Below, in pieces: positions 53,462 to 60,453 of a stretch of DNA of 64,000 bases. The stretch comes from JAXMCI01 sp046349435 (GTDB lineage: Bacteria; Pseudomonadota; Alphaproteobacteria; Dongiales; Dongiaceae): positions 177,180 through 241,179 of the forward strand of contig JAXMCI010000006.1 in assembly GCA_046349435.1 (NCBI GenBank). The letters run 5' to 3'. Under the pieces are notes generated by a model that was not told the origin of the DNA, searched no databases, and worked only from the letters and a program-made list of their open reading frames with translations. Made by a program: the position numbers and the translations under genes. Position 1 is the first letter of the stretch. The number at the start of each line of letters is the position of its first letter.

Positions 53462-53839
53462 CTACTTCCCGGACTCCTGCCGGAGATAGGCGATCACGTC
53501 GGCGCGGTCGGCGGCCTCGGGCAGGCTGAAGGACATCTTGGTGCCGGGGACCAGCCGGCGCGGCCCCGCCAGCCAGGGATCGAGGGTCGCCTCGCTCCAG
53601 ACGATGCCGGACGCCTTCAGCGCCGGCGAGTAGGCGTAGCCCGCGACGCTGCCGGCGGTCCGGCCGTAGACGCCGCGATGCTTCGGCCCGACCCGGTTGG
53701 CGTCGAGCGAGTGGCAGGCGAAGCAGCGCGTCTCGTAGATCTCGCGGCCCCGGGCGGCATCGCCGGCGGCTTGTGCCGGAGGCGCGTGCAGGGCGAGGCC
53801 GGCGAGCAGCGCGCCCGCCGGGATGACGAAGGCTCTCAT
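53462..53839 (-). CDS. Class I c-type cytochrome, exported
   Basis: A 125-residue precursor with signal peptide ending PPAQA-AGD near residue 25. The haem motif is CFACH (residues 39-43), and the distal Met ligand is probably in VPGTKMSF. The phrase RVGPKHRGVYGR and the final VIAYLRQESGK are typical of small soluble cytochromes c. It would carry electrons in the periplasm. It lies convergent with hemB across 30 bases and downstream of a ferritin-like gene by about 80. Confidence 0.92.
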   Translation of the reverse strand: MRAFVIPAGALLAGLALHAPPAQAAGDAARGREIYETRCFACHSLDANRVGPKHRGVYGRTAGSVAGYAYSPALKASGIVWSEATLDPWLAGPRRLVPGTKMSFSLPEAADRADVIAYLRQESGK

Positions 53840-53918
53840 CGCGGAACAAGCTCCCGAGGGATGGTCCCGCCGCGGCGCGCCTCACCCGCAGGCCGACGCG
53901 CCGCGGCAGGGGCCGGGC

Positions 53919-54536
53919 TCAGCCGAAGGTCAGCGCGTGCGCCGGCAGCGGCTCGCCCAGCGCCTGGGTCAGGGCCGTCCAGTGCATCGTCTCGTCGGCG
54001 GCGAGCTTGCCGGAGACCTGCGCCAGCGCACGGTCGTTGAAGGACGGGATGACGCCGATATAGGCGGCCGCCGCGCCGCGCTCCAGCCGCTGCGCCAGCT
54101 TCAGCACGTCGGTCTGGGTCTTCAGCGAGCCGACATCGAGGTCGCTGGCGTACCAGGACAGGCTCTTCGGCTGCACCGGCTTGCCGCCAAGCTTGACGAT
54201 GGTAGATTCCAGCGCCGCGGCATGCTCCTTGTGGTGGGACTGGAACAGCACCGCAACCGCGAGGACGGGCTTCTGCAGGAGGCCGCTCTCGGCCCCGAGC
54301 TGGTAGGCGACGATCGCCTCCTGCTCGAGGCCGAGCGCGACGTTCAGGGTGGCGACGTCGCCCGCCGGGTCGGCGGCGGCGGTCTGGGTCTTCGCCGTCT
54401 GGGTCTTGGCCATGCTCTCGCAGCCGGCCAGCAGCGCCACCGCCGTGGCGGAAAGGGTGGCGGTGCCGATGCCGCCGAGCAGGCGGCGGCGGCTGGGAAT
54501 GTGGAGCTCAGGGAGGGCGAGCTTGGTCTCGAACAT
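53919..54536 (-). CDS. Ferritin-like domain lipoprotein with possible Tat signal
   Basis: A 205-residue precursor. The N-terminal region has PSRRRLLGGIG, fitting the Tat pattern, followed by a hydrophobic stretch and lipobox LAGC near residue 42, so it may be Tat-exported and lipid-anchored. The rest is a four-helix ferritin-like domain: LGLEQEAIVAYQLGAESGLL, LFQSHHKEHAAALESTI, AQRLERGAAAAYIGVIPSF and AADETMHWTALTQAL. Glu and His positions allow a di-iron site. AGGAG precedes ATG 54536. The function is unknown; such proteins often go with the neighbouring cytochrome. Confidence 0.82.
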   Translation of the reverse strand: MFETKLALPELHIPSRRRLLGGIGTATLSATAVALLAGCESMAKTQTAKTQTAAADPAGDVATLNVALGLEQEAIVAYQLGAESGLLQKPVLAVAVLFQSHHKEHAAALESTIVKLGGKPVQPKSLSWYASDLDVGSLKTQTDVLKLAQRLERGAAAAYIGVIPSFNDRALAQVSGKLAADETMHWTALTQALGEPLPAHALTFG

Positions 54537-54674
54537 GAAGGTCTCCTCGAAGGGGATGTCGTCCCGCCCGGTGCCGGGCCGCCCGTCGGGGCCGCCCTGC
54601 CGCACCGTGCGTCATGACTTCGCTGCGACCCCGCCCGCCGGATGCAGCACACGAAAACTTGAAGACGGGGCATC

Positions 54675-56264
54675 GTGACCGTCACCTCGCCCTTCGCCGC
54701 GGCCGGGACCGGGCGGTCGACCCGCGTCGGCATGCTGCTGTTCGCGGCGGCTCTGGTGATCGGCGTCGCCTATGCGGCGTGGCGGCTGCTCTCCGACCTG
54801 GAGCAGTCCGCCATGCCGTCGGCCCTGCCCTACCTGCTGCTCGGCGTGGCGCTGCTGATTGCGCTCGGCTTCGAGTTCGTGAACGGCTTCCACGACACCG
54901 CCAACGCCGTCGCCACGGTGATCTACACCCACTCGCTGCCGCCGCCAGTGGCGGTGGTCTGGTCGGGCGCGTGGAACTTCGCCGGCGTGCTGCTCTCCTC
55001 CGGCGCCGTCGCCTTCACCGTCGTGGCGCTGCTCCCGGTGGAGCTGATCCTGCAGGTCGGCAGCGGCGCCGGCTTCGCCATGGTGTTCGCGCTGCTGATC
55101 GCCGCGATCCTGTGGAACCTCGGGACCTGGTGGCTCGGCCTGCCGGCCTCGAGCTCGCACACGCTGATCGGCTCGATCATCGGGGTCGGCCTCGCCAACC
55201 AGCTGATGGCGCCGGACGGCACCGCGACCAGCGGCGTCGACTGGGGGCAGGCGGCCGCGGTCGGCTGGTCGCTGCTGCTCTCGCCGCTGGCCGGGTTCTT
55301 CGCCGCCGCGCTGCTGCTGCTCGTCGCCAAGCGGACGATCCGGGCGCCGGCGCTCTACCAGGCCCCCGAGGGCGCCGCGCCGCCGCCGCCCTGGATCCGC
55401 GGCCTGCTGGTCCTGACCTGCACCGGCGTCAGCTTCGCGCACGGCTCCAATGACGGCCAGAAGGGCATGGGCCTGATCATGCTGATCCTGATCGGCACCG
55501 TGCCGACCACCTACGCGCTGAACCGCGCGGTGCGGGCCGACGAGGTGACCGCCTTCGCCGCCGCCTCGGCGCGGGCCGAGGCGGTGCTGGAGCGAGCGGC
55601 CGGCGGCGCGACCCTGCCCGCGGGCGACCCGCGGCCGGCGGTCGACCGGCTGGTGACCAGCCGCCGCCTCGCGCCGGACTCGATGCCGGCGGTCGCCAGG
55701 CTCGTCGGCGAGATCGCGGCGGAGGTCGCCGGCTATAGGTCGCTGGCCGCGGTGCCCCCGCAGCTCACCGGCAACATCCGCAACGACATGTACCTGGTCG
55801 GCGAGGGGCTGCGCTGGATCACCGCGCCCGGCGGCGCGACCCTGACCGCCGCCGACCGGCAGGACCTCGCGGCCTACCGCGGCTTCCTCGACCGGGCGAC
55901 CAAGTTCATCCCGACCTGGGTCAAGGTCGCGGTGGCGATCGCGCTCGGCCTCGGCACCATGGTCGGATGGAAGCGCATCGTGGTCACGGTCGGCGAGAAG
56001 ATCGGCAAGACCCACCTCAGCTACGCGCAGGGCGGCGCGGCCGAGCTCGTCGCCATGGCCGGCATCGGCGCCGCCGATTCGCTCGGCCTGCCGGTCAGCA
56101 CCACGCATGTGCTGTCCTCCGGCGTCGCCGGGACGATGGCGGCCAACGGCTCGGGCCTGCAATGGCGCACCATGCGCCAGCTGCTGATGGCCTGGGTGCT
56201 GACCCTGCCCGCCTCGATCGTCATCGCCGGGGCGCTGTTCTGGCTGTTCCGCCACCTGTTCTGA
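54675..56264 (+). CDS. pit: Inorganic phosphate transporter, PiT family
   Basis: A 529-residue membrane symporter. The two PiT signature repeats are GFEFVNGFHDTANAVATVIY near residue 63 and a second, degenerate copy in AADSLGLPVSTTHVLSSG. SHTLIGSIIGVGLANQL and FAHGSNDGQKGMG are also diagnostic. Between the halves lies a 170-residue insertion of cytoplasmic sequence. It should take up phosphate (or metal phosphate) with protons. The start is a GTG; the N-terminal tail is Thr-rich. Confidence 0.93.
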   Translation: MTVTSPFAAAGTGRSTRVGMLLFAAALVIGVAYAAWRLLSDLEQSAMPSALPYLLLGVALLIALGFEFVNGFHDTANAVATVIYTHSLPPPVAVVWSGAWNFAGVLLSSGAVAFTVVALLPVELILQVGSGAGFAMVFALLIAAILWNLGTWWLGLPASSSHTLIGSIIGVGLANQLMAPDGTATSGVDWGQAAAVGWSLLLSPLAGFFAAALLLLVAKRTIRAPALYQAPEGAAPPPPWIRGLLVLTCTGVSFAHGSNDGQKGMGLIMLILIGTVPTTYALNRAVRADEVTAFAAASARAEAVLERAAGGATLPAGDPRPAVDRLVTSRRLAPDSMPAVARLVGEIAAEVAGYRSLAAVPPQLTGNIRNDMYLVGEGLRWITAPGGATLTAADRQDLAAYRGFLDRATKFIPTWVKVAVAIALGLGTMVGWKRIVVTVGEKIGKTHLSYAQGGAAELVAMAGIGAADSLGLPVSTTHVLSSGVAGTMAANGSGLQWRTMRQLLMAWVLTLPASIVIAGALFWLFRHLF

Positions 56265-56273
56265 GCAGGCGGC

Positions 56274-56627
56274 CTAGGGCGCGTGCGACAGGATATTGAC
56301 CAGCCGCCCGGCCGGGTCGCGCACATAGAAGCGCCGTACGCCCCAGGGCTCGTCCGCCGGCCCGTACTCGACAGTCAGGCCAGCGGTGACGGCGCGGCGA
56401 TGCACGTCGTCGACGTCGTCGACCTCGATCGAGATGTCGGGCACCGGCGTTCCCGAGCCGCCCTCGCGCATGACGCTGAGCTGCGGCGTCGCGAGGCCCT
56501 CGGCGACGAAGGTGACGATCCAGCCGAGATCCATCGCCACGCGCAACCCGAGCAGGTCGCCATAGAAGGCGCGGGCCGCGTCCAGCCGGTCCGAGCCGAT
56601 GTTGGCGACGATCCGGCGGACGGTCAT
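56274..56627 (-). CDS. VOC (glyoxalase-like) family protein
   Basis: A 117-residue single VOC domain. It begins MTVRRIVANIGSDRLDAARA, then FYGDLLGLRV, VSFVAEG-type central strands, and a second half ISIEVDDVDDVHRRAVTAG with WGVRRFYVRDPAGRLVNIL. This is the classical bleomycin resistance/dioxygenase fold with an unknown substrate. A GTG four codons upstream overlaps the upstream stop (GTGA) and might be the true start. The pit gene ends nine bases beyond its stop on the other strand. Confidence 0.85.
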   Translation of the reverse strand: MTVRRIVANIGSDRLDAARAFYGDLLGLRVAMDLGWIVTFVAEGLATPQLSVMREGGSGTPVPDISIEVDDVDDVHRRAVTAGLTVEYGPADEPWGVRRFYVRDPAGRLVNILSHAP

Positions 56628-56635
56628 GGGCGGGC

Positions 56636-57211
56636 TCACATACGGCCGACGAAGCCGGGATAGCCGCGCCGGATCCGCTCGTTGTTGATCACCATCTCAG
56701 ACTTGCCGAGCCCCTCCTGGACCTCGAGCCTGATCCACAGCCCGCCGGCCAGGTCGGTTCCCTTGGCGCTGACCAGCCAGTAGCTCCCGGCCACCGCCGG
56801 AAACCGCAGCTGGTCGTTCTCGCCGGGCCGCAGCCCCTCGAGCGGCTGCCGGGTGTGCACGCCGCCGACGGCATCGTCGGGCGAAAGCCTGATCGGCGGG
56901 CGCGCCGCGTCGAAGGGGCGGGTCAACATCAGGCTGTGGCCGTGCTTGTCGCCGATGACGTGGAAGTCGATGGTGACGTCCCAGCCGGCCGGAACAAGAA
57001 CCGTCACGCCGCCCTTGAAGTAGCCGTTGAGATTGCCGCAGTTCGCCGCGTTGTTGTCGTTCCAGTCGGCGGCGATGTCGAGCCGCACGCGCCGGCTCGC
57101 CGGATCGTTCTCGATCCAGGTCGGAACGAACGAGATTGCGGCATGAGCTGCCGAGGCGCCGCCGAGTGCCAAGGCGGCGAGCAGCCAGACGAAGCGGAAG
57201 GTGCGCAGCAT
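56636..57211 (-). CDS. Sulfocyanin-like cupredoxin lacking copper ligands, exported
   Basis: A 191-residue precursor with signal peptide MLRTFRFVWLLAALALGGAS...A. The mature part follows the sulfocyanin/cupredoxin pattern: DIAADWNDNNAANCGNLNGY, GGVTVLVPAGWDVTIDF and GHSLML with His92, the first copper position. The C-terminal copper loop of sulfocyanins (C-x4-H-x4-M) is replaced in register by S148-x4-D153-x4-L158 in WLVSAKGTDLAGGLWIRLEV. It should therefore not bind copper in the usual way and may serve as a structural or sensor protein. It overlaps the VOC gene's possible GTG. Confidence 0.72.
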   Translation of the reverse strand: MLRTFRFVWLLAALALGGASAAHAAISFVPTWIENDPASRRVRLDIAADWNDNNAANCGNLNGYFKGGVTVLVPAGWDVTIDFHVIGDKHGHSLMLTRPFDAARPPIRLSPDDAVGGVHTRQPLEGLRPGENDQLRFPAVAGSYWLVSAKGTDLAGGLWIRLEVQEGLGKSEMVINNERIRRGYPGFVGRM

Positions 57212-57325
57212 GACGGCCCTCCTCCCCGATCGTCCCGGCCATGTTTCGCAGCTCTGCAAGCCGCTGCCGGATTTGTGTCATCTTATCACGGTCGGCGCAC
57301 CGCCACCAGAACCGGCGCCCAGGCC

Positions 57326-58279
57326 TCAGCGGCGCCGATTCGCCGCGAAGAACTCCGACATCCAGCGGTCATGGGCAGGAACTCCGTCCCAGGCGTGGAA
57401 GCCGACATGGCCGCCGCCGCGCGGCAGCAGCGGATGCAGCTTCGGATTGGCCGCCCAGTCGACTTGCCGGTAGATGGCGCCGGGGATCCAGGGATCGTCG
57501 AGCGCGTGGATCACCAGCGTCGGCACCGCGACCGCGCCGAGCAGCGGCCCGGCGCTGCTGCGCGCATAGTAGTCGTCGGCCCCGGCGAAGCCGTGGCGCG
57601 GCGCGACCAGCTTCTCGTCGAACTCGTAGATGCTGGCGATGCCGGGCAGCAGCGCGCGCTCCGCCGCGCTCAGCCCCTCGGGGTGCGAGGCCGCCTCCGC
57701 CTTCATCCAGCGCAGCAGCCGCCGGTGATAGAGCAGGTTGCGCCAGCGCTCCAGGTTGCGCTGGGTCGCCTTGAGGTCGATCGGCGCCGAGATCGAGGCC
57801 GCGGCCAGCACCGGGGCGCGCCGCCCGAGCTCGGCGAGCAGCTTCAGCACCAGGTTGCCGCCGAGCGAGAAGCCGGCCAGCAGCAGCCCGTTCCGCACCA
57901 GCCGGCCGTCGAGCTGCAGCAGCGCCTCCCTGAGATCCTCGCTGAGGCCGGCATGGTAGCGCCGGCGGCAGCGGTCGCGCGACGGTCCGGCGCCGCGCAG
58001 GTTGAGCCGCAGCACGGGATAGCCGAGCCGCGTGAAGTGGTGCGCGGTGGCCAGCATGTAGCGGCTGCGCTCGCAGCCGGTGAGGCCGTGCACGAGCAGC
58101 AGCAAGGGCCGCCCGGCGGCGTTCCCGGGATGATCGAGCCGGCCCGTCAGCACGTCGCCGTCGGCCAGCGGGAAGGCGATCGGCTCGCCCTCGGCCGGCA
58201 GCGCCGGCGGCCGCCGCAGGTGGCTGCGCAGCGTCTGCAGGTCGGGACCCCACCAGGGCGGGCGCGCGACGAAGCGCAC
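57326..58279 (-). CDS. Alpha/beta hydrolase, YheT-type
   Basis: A 317-residue hydrolase. The N-terminal PPWWGPDLQTLRSHL is the mark of the YheT/EMB8 subgroup. The oxyanion loop is LLLVHGLTGCERSRYML, the nucleophile elbow is LAGFSLGGNLVLKL, and the late Asp and His are in HALDDPWIPG and GGGHVGFHAWDG. The preferred start is GTG 58279, 18 bases after the upstream stop; no ATG fits. Substrate unknown; it is in a run of three coupled minus-strand genes. Confidence 0.88.
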   Translation of the reverse strand: MRFVARPPWWGPDLQTLRSHLRRPPALPAEGEPIAFPLADGDVLTGRLDHPGNAAGRPLLLLVHGLTGCERSRYMLATAHHFTRLGYPVLRLNLRGAGPSRDRCRRRYHAGLSEDLREALLQLDGRLVRNGLLLAGFSLGGNLVLKLLAELGRRAPVLAAASISAPIDLKATQRNLERWRNLLYHRRLLRWMKAEAASHPEGLSAAERALLPGIASIYEFDEKLVAPRHGFAGADDYYARSSAGPLLGAVAVPTLVIHALDDPWIPGAIYRQVDWAANPKLHPLLPRGGGHVGFHAWDGVPAHDRWMSEFFAANRRR

Positions 58280-58296
58280 CCGGCCCGGCGGCCCGG

Positions 58297-59136
58297 TCAG
58301 GGCGCTCTCAGCCAATCCCGCACGAGCGCGATCTGGTCGGCCGCGATCAACGCCGGGGCGTGGCCGACGCCCGGGATGGTCACGACCTCGGCGCGGGGGC
58401 CGCGCGCTGCCATCGCCGAGGCGGTGTCGGCGCTCAGCAGGTCGGACTGGGCGCCGCGCAGCACCAGCACCGGGCAGGTGATGCACTCCCACATCGCCCA
58501 GAGGTCGATGTCGCGCAGCTCGCCGGCGAAGATGCGGCCGATCGCCGGATCGTAGGCGAGGCGCAGCCGGCCCTCGGCGTCGCGGCGCTGGCCGTGCCGC
58601 GCGAAATGCCGCCAGTCCTCGTCCTCGAGCGGCCCGAACGGCGCGTAGGTGCGGCGCAGATAGGCCTCGAGCTCCGCCTCGCCGGCGAAGACGGGATCCT
58701 GGCCGACATAGCGGCCGAGCCGCTGCAGCGCCGTCCGCGGGATGAACGGGCCGATGTCGTTCAGCACCAGGCGGCGGATCGGCGTGCCCGGCATGGCGGC
58801 CAGCATCATGCCGATGAGCCCGCCCATCGAGGTGCCGACCCAGTCGAGCGCCTCGACGTCGAGCCGGGCGATCAGCGCCGTCGCGTCGACGGTGTAGCGG
58901 GGATAGCCGTACTCGGCCGGGTCGGCCAGCCAGTCGCTGCGGCCGCGGCCGGGCATGTCCGGGCAGACCACCCGCCGCTCGGCGGCGAGCGCGGCGGCCA
59001 GCGCGTCGAAGTCGCGGCCGTTGCGGGTCAGCCCATGGGCGCAGATCACCGCCGGACGGCCGGGCTCGCCCCATTCGACATAGGCGATGCTGTGGAACCC
59101 GCGGGCGCCGAGCGCCGTCAGGCTGCGCTGCTTCAT
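58297..59136 (-). CDS. Alpha/beta hydrolase family protein
   Basis: A 279-residue hydrolase. The oxyanion region is VICAHGLTRNGRDFDALA. The nucleophile Ser is in WVGTSMGGLIGMML, the acid in VLRGAQSDLLS, and the His in GVGHAPALIA. The EDEDWRHFARHG lid is polar. It resembles proteobacterial hydrolases of unknown substrate often placed beside ornithine/lysine decarboxylase genes. Its ATG overlaps the decarboxylase stop by one base. Confidence 0.88.
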   Translation of the reverse strand: MKQRSLTALGARGFHSIAYVEWGEPGRPAVICAHGLTRNGRDFDALAAALAAERRVVCPDMPGRGRSDWLADPAEYGYPRYTVDATALIARLDVEALDWVGTSMGGLIGMMLAAMPGTPIRRLVLNDIGPFIPRTALQRLGRYVGQDPVFAGEAELEAYLRRTYAPFGPLEDEDWRHFARHGQRRDAEGRLRLAYDPAIGRIFAGELRDIDLWAMWECITCPVLVLRGAQSDLLSADTASAMAARGPRAEVVTIPGVGHAPALIAADQIALVRDWLRAP

Positions 59137-60299
59137 CACTGGGCCTCCGCCGCCGCCAGGGATGGCGGGCGATCCTCCACGCTGACCAGGGTCTCGGGAT
59201 AGAAACCGTTGAACCGGCTGGCCAGCGCATTGCTGTAGGCGCCGACCCGGTCGATCTCGATCCAGTCGCCCTCGCGCACGTCCTCCGGCAGCTCGAACGG
59301 GGCCGGCAGCACGTCGAGGGAATCGCATGTCGGGCCGTAGAGGCGGAAGCGGCGCAGCGTCGCCGAGGGCTCGCCCTTGAGCCGCACCAGGCGCGCCGGC
59401 AGCCGCAGCCCGGCGGTCACCATCTCGCTGAGCGAGCCGTAGATGCCGTCGTTGATGTAGAGCTGGTCGTCCTTGCGCAGCTGGACCTGGACCACCAGCG
59501 AGATGCCGTCGGCGACCAGCGCGCGGCCGGGCTCGCACATCAGCACGCAGTCGCGGCGCAGCCGGAGCGCCCGCACCCCCTGCTCGATCTCCGCGATGTA
59601 GTCCTCGAGCGGCGGCATGTTGGTGCCGACATACTCGGCCGGGAAGCCGCCGCCGACGTCGAGCGTCTGGATCGGCAGGCGCGCCTGCTCCAGCACCTCG
59701 CCGACGATGGCGAGCGCCTGGGCGTAGGCGCCCGGCACCAGGCATTGCGAGCCGACATGGAAGGCGAGCCCGACCTGGCAGCCGCGCGAGCGCGCCTCGG
59801 CGAGCAGCCCGGCGGCATCGGCCGGCTCGGCGCCGAACTTGGCGGCGAGGTGGTAGAAGGTGCCTTCGATCGGCGGCGTCTTGATCCGCACCACGATGGT
59901 CACCCCCTCGCCGCCCTCGGTCTCGTCGAGCACCTTGGCGAGCTCGTCGATGTGGTCGACGACGAAGGTGTCGACGCCGTAGACCCGGGCCGCGGTGCGG
60001 ATCACCGCCCGCGCCTTGACCGGGTGCATGAAATAGGCGCCGGCATCGGCGAAGCCCTCGCGCACCAGCGCGATCTCCGGCAGCGAGGCGGTGTCGAAGT
60101 GCCGGATGCCGGCATTGTAGAGGGCGCGCAGCACGCGCGGATGCGGGTTGCACTTCACCGCGTAGAGCACGCGGCCCGGGAAGAGATCGAGGAAGCGCTC
60201 GGCGGCGTGTGCCAGGGCCTGCGGGCGGAGGCAATAGACGGGGTAGCTCGGCTGCAGCGCCGCCACCATCGATCGCGCATCGGGGAACTGCTTGTCCAA
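59136..60299 (-). CDS. Type III PLP-dependent decarboxylase (ornithine/lysine type)
   Basis: A fold III (alanine racemase-like barrel) decarboxylase of about 387 residues. The PLP lysine is in VLYAVKCNPHPRVLRAL and the phosphate-binding Gly loop in LDVGGGFPAEY. The second active-site residue Cys lies in YGPTCDSLDVL and CEPGRALVADG is a family signature. These fit bacterial ornithine/lysine decarboxylases that make putrescine or cadaverine. The start is uncertain: TTG 60299 with AAGGGA upstream is chosen, and ATG 60269 (MVAALQPS) would shorten it by ten residues. Confidence 0.92.
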   Translation of the reverse strand: MDKQFPDARSMVAALQPSYPVYCLRPQALAHAAERFLDLFPGRVLYAVKCNPHPRVLRALYNAGIRHFDTASLPEIALVREGFADAGAYFMHPVKARAVIRTAARVYGVDTFVVDHIDELAKVLDETEGGEGVTIVVRIKTPPIEGTFYHLAAKFGAEPADAAGLLAEARSRGCQVGLAFHVGSQCLVPGAYAQALAIVGEVLEQARLPIQTLDVGGGFPAEYVGTNMPPLEDYIAEIEQGVRALRLRRDCVLMCEPGRALVADGISLVVQVQLRKDDQLYINDGIYGSLSEMVTAGLRLPARLVRLKGEPSATLRRFRLYGPTCDSLDVLPAPFELPEDVREGDWIEIDRVGAYSNALASRFNGFYPETLVSVEDRPPSLAAAEAQ

Positions 60300-60453
60300 G
60301 CTGAGCTTTTCCCTTGCCGCCGAGGTTCCGTCGCCGGCGTCGCCGGCCCGCCCGCTTCTAGCCCAGCCCGCCCCGCCTGTCACGTTGCCGGTCTGTTGCC
60401 AGGATATGATGCCTCGTCTATCAAGCCGCTCCTGGCGGCGGAGGTGCTCGAAA

